Shown: positions 15,804 through 25,219, counted from the first letter of the stretch. The stretch: DNA of 64,000 bases from Nocardiopsis mwathae (GCF_014201195.1 NZ_JACHDS010000001.1:3906001-3970000); one strand, 5' to 3'. Translations and numbers: made by a program. The notes: generated by a model not told the origin, from the letters alone.

Positions 15804-16056
15804 GCGAAAGTCTCGATCTCATGAGGTGGGAAAGAACCGCGACTCCCGCGGCCATCCATCAGTTTATGCCGGGATACCGGACAGCTTGGGAAACGGGCTG
15901 GTCAGGCGGTATCCGCAGGGCATCGCCGGGAGCGGGAGCCTCGGGCGCGACCGTGCGCGCGGGCGCCCGCGGGACGTGTGGGCGATTCGGCCGGGGCCCT
16001 GCCGAGGGTGTAACGCGGGGACGCCCGCAGGACTTCCCCGACACGACGAATCGGAC
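15804..16056. other. Intergenic region between typA and the iron-transport gene
   Basis: Divergent promoter region without a convincing gene. Together with 16057-16170 it separates typA (leftward) from the siderophore-binding lipoprotein (rightward). The only clear signal is the iron box at 16057. Confidence 0.5.
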
Positions 16057-16075
16057 TTAGGATAGGCATGCCTCA
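16057..16075 (+). promoter_or_regulatory. Iron box (DmdR/IdeR-type operator)
   Basis: TTAGGATAGGCATGCCTCA matches 14 of 19 positions of the actinobacterial iron box TTAGGTTAGGCTAACCTAA, including TTAGG, TAGGC and CCT. It lies about 95 bp upstream of an iron-siderophore binding lipoprotein gene, so iron repression by a DtxR-family protein is expected. Confidence 0.78.
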
Positions 16076-16170
16076 CATGTTGCCGAGGTGGATCCGCCGC
16101 CGTACGCGGCCCTCCGGCGCCGAGGCGGCCCCGCACGCTCCCCCGACCCTGACGAGAGGTCCTCCACCCC

Positions 16171-17220
16171 ATGCCCACGCAGTCCGCCCGATCCCCGCTG
16201 CGCGCCACCGCACGGCTCCCCCTCATCGCCGCCGCAGCGGCCGCCACCACCCTGATCGCCACCGGGTGCGGCGCCGGCACGACGGACACCGGCCCCGGGT
16301 CGGCAAACGGCGACTGGACGCCCGTCACCATCGAACACGCCTTCGGCTCGACCGAGATCGACCGCGCGCCCGAGCGGATCGTCACCGTCGGCTGGTCCGA
16401 CGAGGCCACGCTGCTGGAGCTCGGCATCGTCCCGGTGGGCATGGCGGCGTCCACCTACGGCGACGAGGACGGCTACCTGCCGTGGGACCTGGAGAAGATC
16501 GACGAGCTGGGCGCGGACAAGCCCGAGCTGTTCGGCGCCGACGACGGGATCCCGGCCGAGCAGGTCGCCAACCTCGCCCCCGACCTCATCCTCGGCGTGC
16601 AGTCGGGCATGCAGGAGAGCGAATACAAGCAGCTCTCCGAGATCGCGCCGACCGTCCCCTACCTCGGTGAACCGTGGATGACGGACTGGCAGGAGCAGAC
16701 CCTCGCCATCGGCGAGGCCGTCGGCCGGAAGGACGACGCGCAGCGGATCGTCGACTCGACGACCGAGTACATCGCCGGCCTGGCCGCCGACCACCCCGAG
16801 TTCGAGGGCACGACGTTCGCCATGGGCATGCCCATGCTCGACAGCGGCAGCCTCGCGTTCGTGACCGAGGGCGACCAGCGCTACGAGGTCATGAAGCAGC
16901 TGGGCTTCACCCCGGCGGACTTCCACGACTCGGCGCTGTCCGTGGAGGACGGCCGGTTCTACGGCCTGCTGAGCCTGGAGGACGCCGACCAGGTCGACGC
17001 CGACGTGCTGGTGATGTGGTTCGGCACCGAGAAGGAACGCGGCGACCTGGACGGCAACGACGTCTTCTCCAAGATCGGCGCCGTCGCCGACGGCGGCTAC
17101 GCCCCCTTCGACGACGACCGGCTCAGCATGGCCTTCTCCACCCCGAACCCGCTCACGCTGCCGTGGGCGATGGACGACGTCGTCCCGATGCTCTCCGCGG
17201 CGGCGAAGGGCGAGGCGTAG
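16171..17220 (+). CDS. Iron-siderophore ABC transporter substrate-binding lipoprotein
   Basis: A 349-aa type III periplasmic-binding protein (FecB/FhuD-like). The signal peptide ends in a lipobox with Cys33 (LIATGC). The N-lobe starts VTIEHAFGSTEIDRAPERIVTVGW, followed by EQVANLAPDLILG and the long central helix. It would capture ferric siderophores outside the membrane and pass them to a permease encoded elsewhere; no permease or ATPase gene is adjacent. The iron box upstream fits this role. The ATG has GAGAGG at a suitable distance. Confidence 0.9.
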   Translation: MPTQSARSPLRATARLPLIAAAAAATTLIATGCGAGTTDTGPGSANGDWTPVTIEHAFGSTEIDRAPERIVTVGWSDEATLLELGIVPVGMAASTYGDEDGYLPWDLEKIDELGADKPELFGADDGIPAEQVANLAPDLILGVQSGMQESEYKQLSEIAPTVPYLGEPWMTDWQEQTLAIGEAVGRKDDAQRIVDSTTEYIAGLAADHPEFEGTTFAMGMPMLDSGSLAFVTEGDQRYEVMKQLGFTPADFHDSALSVEDGRFYGLLSLEDADQVDADVLVMWFGTEKERGDLDGNDVFSKIGAVADGGYAPFDDDRLSMAFSTPNPLTLPWAMDDVVPMLSAAAKGEA

Positions 17221-17291
17221 GGCACGGAGAGGGGCGGTCCGGGGCGGCCGACGGTAGGGGCTGCGCGCGGGTGCCTCGGCGCCACCGCACG

Positions 17292-17711
17292 TCAGGGCCG
17301 CAGGTGCGGGCGGATCGCGTCGAGGAAGGGGACGTCGGCGGGGAGCCAGTCGATGTCGGCGAGGACGTCGGACTTGAGCCAGCGCAGGGCGAGGTGTTCG
17401 AGGGCCACCGGCTCGGCGTCGTCGAGGATCTCGGCGGTCCACACGCGCATGACCGCCTCGGAGCCGTCGTTGCGCGGAGGGAAGGTCACCTCGTAGTTGA
17501 TGCGCTCGATGGGGCGGATGTCGACGCCCAGCTCCTCGCGGCACTCGCGGACGAGCGCGTCCAGTTCCTCCTCGCCGGGGTCGACCTTGCCGCCGGGGAG
17601 TTCCCAGCGCCCGAAGAGCGCCTCGGGCTGGGAGCGCTGGGCTGCGAGCAGGGCTCCATCGCGGATGATGGCGGCGCCGACGATGATCTGTGTCTGTGTC
17701 ACGGAGTCCAA
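17292..17711 (-). CDS. NUDIX hydrolase, MutT-like nucleotide pyrophosphohydrolase
   Basis: A 139-aa NUDIX protein. The Nudix box is complete, from GGKVDPGEEELDALVREC to REELGV, giving the G-x5-E-x7-REUxEExGU pattern. The N-terminus IIVGAAIIRDGALLAAQRSQPEALFGRWELPGG is typical of MutT-type (d)NTP pyrophosphohydrolases that sanitise oxidised nucleotides. It is convergent with the siderophore-binding gene, 71 bp apart. The exact substrate is not decidable from sequence. Confidence 0.9.
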   Translation of the reverse strand: MDSVTQTQIIVGAAIIRDGALLAAQRSQPEALFGRWELPGGKVDPGEEELDALVRECREELGVDIRPIERINYEVTFPPRNDGSEAVMRVWTAEILDDAEPVALEHLALRWLKSDVLADIDWLPADVPFLDAIRPHLRP

Positions 17712-17804
17712 CGTTAGTCGGGGGAGCCTGCGCCGTCGCCCCCGAGGCGGGAACCGGGTCGGCGAATCGGGCGGGCCGCCGCAGCGCGCCGGGGTGCGTG
17801 CGGC

Positions 17805-18101
17805 TCAGGCCGCGGCGTGCGCGGCCCGACGCAGGCCGGCGAGGGCGGCGATCCGCTGCGCCGCGCCTTCGGGGTCGGCCGCGGGGTGCGTCTGCTGGAT
17901 GCCCAGGTCGTCGCGCCAGCGGAAGAGCCCGCCCATGCACCAGACGGTGAGGCCGGTGCGAATCGACAGCGACGCCACCGTGCCCCGGTCGCCCGCGTAG
18001 AGGCGCTCCGTCCCGTCAGCGGCGAGGTGTCCCCGCAGCCGGGCGATGGCTTCGGACGGTGAGGCGGGGGAAGAGCCGTTGATCCAGGAGAGGGTGCCCA
18101 C
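17805..18101 (-). CDS. Hypothetical protein, 98 aa
   Basis: Starts at GTG 18101, which has GGAAAGG seven bases upstream. The sequence has normal composition with an ordered pattern (SEAIARLRGHLAADGTERLY, RGTVASLSIRTGLTVWCMGG, LFRWRD) suggesting a small alpha/beta fold. I recognise no domain. It lies about 90 bp upstream of the NUDIX gene in the same direction and may be cotranscribed with it. Confidence 0.6.
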   Translation of the reverse strand: MGTLSWINGSSPASPSEAIARLRGHLAADGTERLYAGDRGTVASLSIRTGLTVWCMGGLFRWRDDLGIQQTHPAADPEGAAQRIAALAGLRRAAHAAA

Positions 18102-18517
18102 TCATGTGCCTTTCCGCGTGCTTCGCGGGCTTTGTTGCCCGCATGATCCATATGTGGGGGTTCGTGGTGGGGTGCACCCCGCCACTGGCGTCGCTCATAC
18201 CCCTGTTTGGGACACCCATAAACAGGGATCATCGTTTGGATCTCTAAATGATCACATCGGTCAACTTTCGGACACACAGAGCGAGCGTCCGTGAGCAAGG
18301 AGAGGCTTACCTGCGATCACGCGGCCGGGCCAGACCCTGACCCCGCGTTTCGGCCCTGGTACGGGTCGTGGTTGCGACTCGCGGCACACTCCCCCGAACC
18401 ACACTCCGCCGGAAAATCTGCCCAGAACCGGCCGGAACGGTGTGGGATCACATCCCATGGGGCACCTCACGAAGCAGGTCACCTGAGGACGCCGCCGCGA
18501 CGTAGGAGGGTGCGCAC
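18102..18517. other. Intergenic region with dyads
   Basis: No convincing gene in 416 bp between divergent small genes. It holds the palindrome GGGGTGCACCCC (18169-18180) and the inverted repeat CCCTGTTT (18201-18208) / AAACAGGG (18220-18227), followed by a short AT-richer segment near 18230-18280. These look like regulator-binding sites or promoter DNA; nothing identifies the regulator. Confidence 0.4.
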
Positions 18518-18835
18518 ATGTCGGCTCTGCACGGTCTGAAGGGGTCCTTGCTGGACGGCATCTGGATCGATGCTCCGGGACATACCGTGACGCTCTCGCT
18601 GCGATCCACCAACCTGACGCCCCCGGTCGGATACACCCTGGTCCTCGAAGGCGTCACCGACTTCCACTTCTTCGACGACTCCGCCGAGCCCTGGTCCGGC
18701 GCCGAGTTGACCGACATCCGCTCCGACCACGATCCGGGCTCGCTGCGCCTGGACTTCTCGTTCGGCAGCGAGTCCTCCGGACTCGCCCTCACCTGCGCCA
18801 AGGTCGTCCTCCACCGGACGAGATCGGCCGAATGA
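18518..18835 (+). CDS. Hypothetical protein, 105 aa
   Basis: A 105-aa soluble protein with beta-strand-like pattern: LKGSLLDGIWIDAPGHTVTL, GYTLVLEGVTDFHFFDD, GSLRLDFSFGSESSGLALTC. AGGAGG lies upstream of the ATG and supports the start. I do not recognise the family. A strong hairpin follows at 18879. It stands alone between two long non-coding stretches. Confidence 0.7.
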   Translation: MSALHGLKGSLLDGIWIDAPGHTVTLSLRSTNLTPPVGYTLVLEGVTDFHFFDDSAEPWSGAELTDIRSDHDPGSLRLDFSFGSESSGLALTCAKVVLHRTRSAE

Positions 18836-18878
18836 GAGACCCGTCTCCCCATACCCCCTGCTCCCCGCAGCCCGAGAA

Positions 18879-18913
18879 CCTCGGGCGCCGACCGCCCTGG
18901 TCGGCGCCCGAGG
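18879..18913 (+). terminator. Hairpin terminator after the 105-aa gene
   Basis: Arms CCTCGGGCGCCGACC (18879-18893) and its perfect complement (18899-18913) flank a 5-nt loop. There is no T-run, as is common in actinomycetes. Position 44 nt after the stop codon fits termination. Confidence 0.65.
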
Positions 18914-19503
18914 GGGCCGACGCTCTCCGGGGGGAGTGGAAAGAGCGTCAGCGTCCTGGGTGGCTCGCCCGCCGCGGCGATCCGCATTACGGTTCCGCGG
19001 TAAACCCGAGTATTCCGCACCCCGGAATTGTGGTTCCTGAGGCTGCTGCTATGCCGACGCGCCCGCCGGTATCAGCTCCATAACCGGAGCCTATTCACCC
19101 ATCGGCGACCTTGGGGCGGAAACTCGAAAAACACGGGATGAGCAGTGGGGAACGGACCGGGGACCGCCGTCGATCTTTTATCCGCGACATCACCTCGGGG
19201 CGGCGGTCGAACCACCCCGCCAGGGGACGGCGGTCCCGGTCCAGGCGCGCTCGGTGCCCAGGAGAGGGGCGAGCACCGCGGCGCCGGACGGCCGCGCTAC
19301 CGGAGAGGGGGGCGCGGCTCTGCGCGACCGTCGCCTCCACCGTAAACGAGGGCAGGCCGAAATTCATTTGTTCAGGCGCACGAATTTCCCCGAAATTTCC
19401 AGCCAATCGGACAGCATGCAGTCCGAAAAGTCAGCTATGCCCGAAGCTCCGCGATTGTTGAATCCGGGTCGGGTGAATTTTATCCTTTTCACCCTCTTCA
19501 TGA
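18914..19503. other. Intergenic region between a small gene and recD2
   Basis: About 590 bp with no convincing gene on either strand. A possible 116-aa rightward reading frame at 19111-19461 is Arg/Pro-biased and lacks support. The last 150 bases before recD2 (about 19355-19505) are noticeably AT-richer than the surroundings. No repeat, tRNA or clear operator is seen. Confidence 0.4.
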
Positions 19504-21813
19504 CTAAAGGCCCCGGTTGGACAATCGGTACGCGAGCCCGGTATATCGGCGCCCGGCCGCGGCATTGCGCACCGCCTGGGCGATGGCCCGCCGCGAGCCG
19601 ACCAGCACCACCAGCTTCTTCGCCCGGGTGATCGCGGTGTAGAGCAGGTTGCGCTGCAGCATCATCCACGCGCTGGTCGTCACCGGGATCACCACGACCG
19701 GGTACTCGCTGCCCTGCGAACGGTGCACGGTGACCGCGTAGGCGTGGGCGAGCTCGTCGAGCTCGGCGAAGTCGTAGCCGACGTCTTCATCCTCGTCGGT
19801 GCGCACGGTGAGCTCCTGCTCGTCGGTGTCGATCGCGGTGATGACCCCCACCGTGCCGTTGAAGACGCCGTTGGCGCCCTTCTCGTAGTTGTTCCGGACC
19901 TGGGTGACCTTATCGCCGACCCGGAAGATCCGGCCGCCGAACCTGCGCTCGGCCACGCCCTCGCGCGACGGAGTCAGGGCGCTCTGCAGCACCGTGTTGA
20001 GGTTGCCGGCCCCGGCCGGGCCGCGGTGCATCGGGGTGAGCACCTGCACGTCGCGGCGCGGGTCGAAGCCGAACTTCCGCGGGATGCGGGTGGCGACGAC
20101 GTCGACCGTGATCTCCGCGGTCAGCTCGGTGTCGTCACAGGAGAACAGGAAGAAGTCGGTCATACCGTCCAGCTCCGGCGGCTTGCCCTGGTTCACCCGG
20201 TGCGCGTTGGTGACCACGCCGGACTGCTGTGCCTGGCGGAAGACCCGGGTCAGCCGCACGTTCGGGATGGGGTCCGCGCACTCCTCGGAGCCATCGGCGG
20301 CGGCGTCGGCCTCTGCGCCCTGTGTCGCCAGCAGGTCGCGCAGGACCTGCCCCGCTCCCACGGACGGCAGCTGGTCGACGTCGCCGACCAGCAGCAGGTG
20401 GGCACCGGGTGGCACGGCCTTGACCAGCTTGTTGGCGAGCAGGAGGTCGAGCATGGACGCCTCGTCGACGACCAGCAGGTCGCAGTCGAGCGGCCGGTCC
20501 TTGTCGTAGGAGGCGTCGCCGCCCGGTTTGAGCTCCAGCAGCCGGTGCACGGTCGACGCCTCGTGGCCGGTGAGCTCGGTCATCCGCTTGGCGGCCCGCC
20601 CCGTGGGCGCCGCGAGGATGATCCTGGCCCGTTTGGCGGCGGCCAGCCGGATGATGGAGGCGACCGTGAAGGACTTGCCGCACCCGGGCCCGCCCGTGAG
20701 CACCGCGACCTTGCGGGTCAGCGCCAGCTTGACCGCTTCCTCCTGCTCGGGCGCCAGATCCGCACCCGTCCGCTGCTTCAGCCACTCCAGCGCCTTGGCC
20801 CAGTCGACGTCCTGGAAGGCCTCCATCCGGTCGGCCGGGTGCTCCAGCAGTGCGTGCAGCTGAGCGGCGAGTCCCACCTCGGCGCGCTGGAAGGGGACGA
20901 GGTAGACGGCGTTGACCGGCTCGCCCTCGGGACCGGGGACCTTCTCCTTGACCACGCCCTCCTCGGCCACCAGCTCGGCCAGGCACTCGATCACCAGGCC
21001 GGCGTCGACCTGCAGGATCTTCACGGCATCCGAGATGAGCCGGTCCTCGGGCAGGAAGCAGTGGCCGTCGGAGGTGGATTCGGAGAGCGTGAACTGGATC
21101 CCGGCCATGACCCGCTGCGGGCTGTCGTGCGGGATGCCCACGGCGCGCGCGATGGTGTCGGCGGTCTTGAACCCGATACCCCACACGTCGGTGGCGAGCT
21201 TGTAGGGCTCGTTTCGGACGACGCCGATGGAGCCGTCGCCGTACTTCTTGTAGATACGGACGGCGAGCGACGTGGAGACGCCGATGCCCTGGAGGAAGAC
21301 CATGACCTCCTTGATGGCCTTCTGCTCCTCCCAGGCGTCGGCGATGAGCTTGGTGCGCTTCGGTCCGAGCTTGGGCACCTCGATCAGGCGCTCGGGGGTC
21401 TGCTCGATGACGTCCAGCGCCTCGACCCCGAAGTGGTCCACGATCTTCTCGGCCAACCGCGGGCCGATACCCTTGATCAGCCCAGACCCGAGGTAGCGGC
21501 GCACACCCTGCACGGTGGCGGGCAGAACGGTCGTGTAGTTCTCGACCATGAACTGCCGCCCGTACTGCGGATGGGACCCCCACCGGCCCTCCATCCGCAA
21601 CGACTCCCCCGGCTGCGCCCCCAGCAGGGCGCCGACCACGGTGGTCAGCTCCCCGCCGTTGCCCCGCCCGTTGTCGACCTTGGCGACGGTGTAGCCGGTC
21701 TCCTCGTTCGCATAGGTGATGCGCTCCAGCACCCCCTCCAACACCGCCGGCCGAAACGGCTGCCCACCACGCCCCTCGGCCACAAGAACCCCTCCCACGC
21801 CTCGGTTTTCCAC
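19504..21813 (-). CDS. recD2: RecD2-family SF1B DNA helicase
   Basis: A 769-aa ATP-dependent 5'-3' DNA helicase of the RecD2 (RecD-like/TraA) class, which acts without RecBC in DNA repair. The N-terminal OB-like domain and helix-hairpin-helix part (SGLIKGIGPRLAEKIVDHFG, about 110-130) precede Walker A TGGPGCGKSFTV (about 374-384). Other helicase motifs are VVDEASMLDLLL, PMHRGPAGAGNLN and the C-terminal UvrD-like block YAVTVHRSQGSEYPVVVIP with YTAITRAKKLVVLVGS. The length is normal. Its start lies about 150 bp from the restriction island. Confidence 0.93.
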   Translation of the reverse strand: MENRGVGGVLVAEGRGGQPFRPAVLEGVLERITYANEETGYTVAKVDNGRGNGGELTTVVGALLGAQPGESLRMEGRWGSHPQYGRQFMVENYTTVLPATVQGVRRYLGSGLIKGIGPRLAEKIVDHFGVEALDVIEQTPERLIEVPKLGPKRTKLIADAWEEQKAIKEVMVFLQGIGVSTSLAVRIYKKYGDGSIGVVRNEPYKLATDVWGIGFKTADTIARAVGIPHDSPQRVMAGIQFTLSESTSDGHCFLPEDRLISDAVKILQVDAGLVIECLAELVAEEGVVKEKVPGPEGEPVNAVYLVPFQRAEVGLAAQLHALLEHPADRMEAFQDVDWAKALEWLKQRTGADLAPEQEEAVKLALTRKVAVLTGGPGCGKSFTVASIIRLAAAKRARIILAAPTGRAAKRMTELTGHEASTVHRLLELKPGGDASYDKDRPLDCDLLVVDEASMLDLLLANKLVKAVPPGAHLLLVGDVDQLPSVGAGQVLRDLLATQGAEADAAADGSEECADPIPNVRLTRVFRQAQQSGVVTNAHRVNQGKPPELDGMTDFFLFSCDDTELTAEITVDVVATRIPRKFGFDPRRDVQVLTPMHRGPAGAGNLNTVLQSALTPSREGVAERRFGGRIFRVGDKVTQVRNNYEKGANGVFNGTVGVITAIDTDEQELTVRTDEDEDVGYDFAELDELAHAYAVTVHRSQGSEYPVVVIPVTTSAWMMLQRNLLYTAITRAKKLVVLVGSRRAIAQAVRNAAAGRRYTGLAYRLSNRGL

Positions 21814-21961
21814 CCACCCCCATCATGCCGCGCTCCCCCGACGCCCGCGCTTGGCTGTCCACACCGACCGAAAGCCGGTCTGGCGGTCTCCGCCCCCACC
21901 CCGTGTGGCTCGGAGGTCGCAGGCTTCGCGACTCCGAATCCTTCACCGATCGACCGTCGAT

Positions 21962-22858
21962 TCAAATCCGTGACACGTATGCGATCAGATCATCGTAATC
22001 CCGGACCCTCCCCTGGTCTCGCAGGCGATGAAAAGTGTCTCGCGCGGCCATACGATTCTTCGACGTACAGACCTGATCGACTGCTTCGGCCAGGGCAGGT
22101 AGGTGGAGGTGGTAGACACAATCGATTTCGCCCGACCCCCTGCCGAGAATTCCAAGGAAGTAGGGCCGCGGCTCCATCGTGACGGCGGCGAAGTGCGGCA
22201 TGCGGCCGCGTCTCAAAGCGGCCATTTTCGCCCCCTGGGTTCGACAATCCTGGGCACGATCGGTACGCAGACTCCACTTCAGCGAGAACCCGGCTTCCAA
22301 GAACGGAAGCGACGAATTCGAGTAAGGCGATGGCCCAGAGATCGCTATATCGAGCCCCAGCACGGATTCCTCACCGAGGGTATCCAGCAGGAGCCGCCGC
22401 TCGGCGACCGACTCCTCGTGCTCTCCACGAATCCTGCCCACCAGGTCGAGCAACCTCGGCGCCTGGTTCAGATCACCATCATCATCGTGAATGTACACCT
22501 CAAGTTCTTCGATACTCGACGAGACTCGACTCCCTGCAGGATCTTTCGCAAGCTCCTGCACCACACCCAGATGGGAATATTGCTCGAATTCCGCCAGCTT
22601 ACGTTCAGCATCGACTGAGACATCACTCCCGAAGGATTCCACCCTGCCCGCAAGGTCAGCGAGCATTTCCCTGGCCATGACGGGACCGGCCAGCCCTCCA
22701 TCGACCGCCGCCCGAGGCACCCCCATCACGTCGAAGAAGGCGGTCCCCAACTCCACCGAGAACGCGTGGCTCGCATCGCTGGTATTGGGCTTTCCATTAC
22801 GGTAGCCGCACAAGGAAGCGGCGAACGGAGCAGGAATTGGTCGACCTCGTTCCAACAC
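21962..22858 (-). CDS. NgoMIV-family type II restriction endonuclease
   Basis: A 298-aa protein resembling NgoMIV restriction enzymes (prototype 286 aa, recognising GCCGGC and cutting after the first G). The family signature SLKWSLRTDRAQDC (about 192-205) is followed by QGAKMAALRRGRMPHFAAVT and MEPRPYFLGILG. The SLK triplet and an acidic LGLDIA (Asp170) are candidates for the PD-(D/E)xK-type active site, although I could not match spacing to the prototype. It starts 9 nt after the NaeI-like gene and is the last gene of the methyltransferase operon. GC is lower than in the chromosome around it. Confidence 0.75.
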   Translation of the reverse strand: MLERGRPIPAPFAASLCGYRNGKPNTSDASHAFSVELGTAFFDVMGVPRAAVDGGLAGPVMAREMLADLAGRVESFGSDVSVDAERKLAEFEQYSHLGVVQELAKDPAGSRVSSSIEELEVYIHDDDGDLNQAPRLLDLVGRIRGEHEESVAERRLLLDTLGEESVLGLDIAISGPSPYSNSSLPFLEAGFSLKWSLRTDRAQDCRTQGAKMAALRRGRMPHFAAVTMEPRPYFLGILGRGSGEIDCVYHLHLPALAEAVDQVCTSKNRMAARDTFHRLRDQGRVRDYDDLIAYVSRI

Positions 22859-22867
22859 GGTGATTCT

Positions 22868-23848
22868 TCAGAGGGTGGGCAGAGGGCTGGGCGGCTCATC
22901 ATCATTCGCCACGGCGTAGGTCGCCGATCCCATCGGTGTGACCCGGCGCCCATCATCGCCTTCCGAGGGAACCAGCCTGGCGCTTATCCATTCGCCTTTG
23001 GAGCACTTCGGAAGACCTAGATCGTGACAAACATTCGGATGCCCATTCTGGTGACCGAAGATCATTATCCCTTCATCGCGCAAGGCGATTCGGGCATCTC
23101 GAACGCGCTTCGGCGCATCCGACTGCTTGGCGACCGTGAGGACCGTCTGGCGATCCACGACACGCCCCTGTACGATTCTGAATAGTCGATTCACACGTTC
23201 CTGCCCACTCGGGGGGTTTCCACGTGCATCCAACCTGTCGAATATCTCGTGGCGCTCGGCCGCCGAGAGCCTCATGAGAAAATTCTCAGGAAGATCACCA
23301 TCGCGGACCAACCACCGGATATGGCGTCGGGATTCCGATTTTATCGATCGTTTTCCGTCGCTGTTCTTCCCAGGGTTCAGCCGGTCTTCCGTGGTTCTCA
23401 ACAACCCGACCGAGAACCGCCCTCTGTCGTCGCGTGCGTGCATGAGGAGGCAGATCCTCCCCACGGCTTCCCTCGGAATCGACTGTCCGGTGGATGCCCC
23501 GATCGAGAACTTGGCGTCGACTTCCTGTTCGCATACGAGGTAGTCCATCGATTTACCACGAGGAAGTTCGAACATGTCCTGACAGACGATCTCCACCTTC
23601 GTCCCCAGGTACGTCAATTCGGTCTTGGCGACGCGCGCTCGATCGTGAATATCGAACCTTCCGGTTCGCTGCCCGTCGAGCACCTCGTCGATCGCCTGAC
23701 GGAAAACCTCAGCGAACCTGCTCTCCAGGTCGGGAAAACTCAGAAACCAGGACTCCACCGCATCCATCTCGGAGTCGACCATAGTGTCATCGACTTCATC
23801 CGAGATCGGCAGACCTTCATGGGAAAAAAGATTTAAATCGTCGCTCAC
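22868..23848 (-). CDS. NaeI-family type II restriction endonuclease
   Basis: A 326-aa protein close in length to NaeI (317 aa, cutting GCC|GGC and needing a second site). The NaeI catalytic residues Glu70, Asp86, Asp95 and Lys97 have counterparts with identical spacing: Glu86, Asp102, Asp111 and Lys113, in KVEIVC, MDYLVCEQEVDAKFS. The C-terminal half has the pattern of the NaeI DNA-binding domain (GQERVNRLFRIVQGRVVDRQTV, ALRDEGIMIFG). I choose GTG 23848, 26 nt after the methyltransferase stop; an open frame continues upstream over the methyltransferase end. No obvious ribosome site is present. Confidence 0.85.
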   Translation of the reverse strand: MSDDLNLFSHEGLPISDEVDDTMVDSEMDAVESWFLSFPDLESRFAEVFRQAIDEVLDGQRTGRFDIHDRARVAKTELTYLGTKVEIVCQDMFELPRGKSMDYLVCEQEVDAKFSIGASTGQSIPREAVGRICLLMHARDDRGRFSVGLLRTTEDRLNPGKNSDGKRSIKSESRRHIRWLVRDGDLPENFLMRLSAAERHEIFDRLDARGNPPSGQERVNRLFRIVQGRVVDRQTVLTVAKQSDAPKRVRDARIALRDEGIMIFGHQNGHPNVCHDLGLPKCSKGEWISARLVPSEGDDGRRVTPMGSATYAVANDDEPPSPLPTL

Positions 23849-23874
23849 ACTACAAGTGTAGGAGCACCGACAAC

Positions 23875-24993
23875 CTATGCCAAGAGGCTGAGTTGCCTGT
23901 CTTCTTTCCTCTCGGTGGACCACTTCCCATCGGCGAAGGCCAGTGCGTACACGAACTCGGCGAGTGCCCGCCCGAGCTTCGCAGGGACGGCGTTGCCGAT
24001 CTGGCGCGCGACATCGATCTTCGTTCCCTCGAACACGAAGTCGTCCGGGAAACTCTGGATCCGTGCGGCCTCACGGTGAGTGATCGGCCTGTCGTACTGA
24101 GGGTGGAGGTACCGTCCCTTCTCCGGCTTGTAGAACTCGGTACGGATGGTGAATCCAGGTCGGTCCCACCAGAGTCTGCCCATGACGTCGGTCGTTCCCG
24201 TTGCCTTGTTCGCCCAGCATCTGGGCTCTAGATCGGGACGATTCCGGCGTAGATCGAATCTGTTTCCACCTTCAGGGATGGCACGATAGCGCGCAAGCGA
24301 CTTCGCGGTCGGATTTCGCTTGATGTGCAGGTCCTGACGCCCCTCCGAATCGAATGTGATTTCCGCATTCTTCGGGTAGGAGGGAAGGTCACCGATGACG
24401 TCTCGAAGCGTAAGGTATTCTTGCCCGCTCGGGGACTCCGGACCATGGGTCGGCGGCGGGGGCCACGGGACGTCGTCGACTCCTCTGACCGCGACGAATA
24501 TGCCTCGACGCCGTGTCTGCGCTACACCGTAGTCGGCTGCGTTCAAGACCCCGTAGTTGTAGGAGTACTGCTTCAGGTCCTCGTCCGTCTCCATGAGTTC
24601 CAGTAGGCGAGCGAACTGCGCGGACTTCTGGAACTGTGGGACGTTCTCGATGACGAACGCCTTGGGCTGCAGTTCGCAGACCGCCTTCAGGTACTGTTGC
24701 CAGAGATCGTTGAGCTGCGCACGGCTCTCGTCGTCCCGATCCCGACCGAGCGGGCTGAAACCCTGGCACGGCGGCCCTCCGATGATGAGGTCGGCCTCCG
24801 GATAGTGGTCGACGGCCTCGATGGGCCCGTCGAAGACCTCACACCCGAAGTTCTGCTTGAAGGTACGAGCAGCCGCTGGATCGACCTCGACCGCGAACAC
24901 GGACGTGAAGCCCAGGGCGGCCTGGCGGAAACCGAGCGCCAGGCCACCCGCTCCGGCGAACAGGTCGATGGTCCTGATGGCCGTGCCATCCAT
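23875..24993 (-). CDS. DNA (cytosine-5) methyltransferase, probably GCCGGC-specific
   Basis: A 372-aa C5 methyltransferase. Motif I is TIDLFAGAGGLALGF, motif IV GGPPCQGFSPLG with catalytic Cys76, motif VI FVIENV, motif VIII GVAQTRRRGIFV, and motif X VARQIGNAVPAKLG. The target-recognition region lies at about 180-310. The ATG at 24993 has GGGGAGG 5 nt upstream, which settles the start. A TATAGT hexamer at 25029-25024 is a plausible -10. As first gene of an operon with NaeI-like and NgoMIV-like nucleases it most likely protects GCCGGC; the specificity is inferred from them. Confidence 0.92.
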   Translation of the reverse strand: MDGTAIRTIDLFAGAGGLALGFRQAALGFTSVFAVEVDPAAARTFKQNFGCEVFDGPIEAVDHYPEADLIIGGPPCQGFSPLGRDRDDESRAQLNDLWQQYLKAVCELQPKAFVIENVPQFQKSAQFARLLELMETDEDLKQYSYNYGVLNAADYGVAQTRRRGIFVAVRGVDDVPWPPPPTHGPESPSGQEYLTLRDVIGDLPSYPKNAEITFDSEGRQDLHIKRNPTAKSLARYRAIPEGGNRFDLRRNRPDLEPRCWANKATGTTDVMGRLWWDRPGFTIRTEFYKPEKGRYLHPQYDRPITHREAARIQSFPDDFVFEGTKIDVARQIGNAVPAKLGRALAEFVYALAFADGKWSTERKEDRQLSLLA

Positions 24994-25219
24994 CGGCGCC
25001 TCCCCAAGCAGTACGACGATGTAACTATAGGAGCCAGTCGGCCCTGTGAGAGCCGATGCGAGGGAGTGTCCCCCTGCTCCGCCGGTGACGGAAGGTTCCA
25101 TCGAGGTATTCAACACTCTCCCGGTGACAGAACCGCTCGATCGACTCCGCCGCCATGCGGCGATCGGACGGCCCTCGGCCTGTCCCCATCGGGCTCGCGA
25201 GCTCCATATAGTCGGCTGT

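Noticed and set aside
19111-19461. 116-aa rightward ORF before recD2
   Set aside because: Arg/Ser/Pro-biased translation, no ribosome site, no recognisable domain.
21930-21985. tRNA-like 3' half (T-loop-like GATTCAAATCC) at the edge of the restriction island
   Set aside because: The expected T-stem does not pair and no acceptor or anticodon arm can be drawn, so this is not a tRNA or a credible tRNA remnant.
19723-22182. 819-codon rightward open frame opposite recD2
   Set aside because: Antisense shadow of recD2; His/Gly/Asp-biased composition and no domain.
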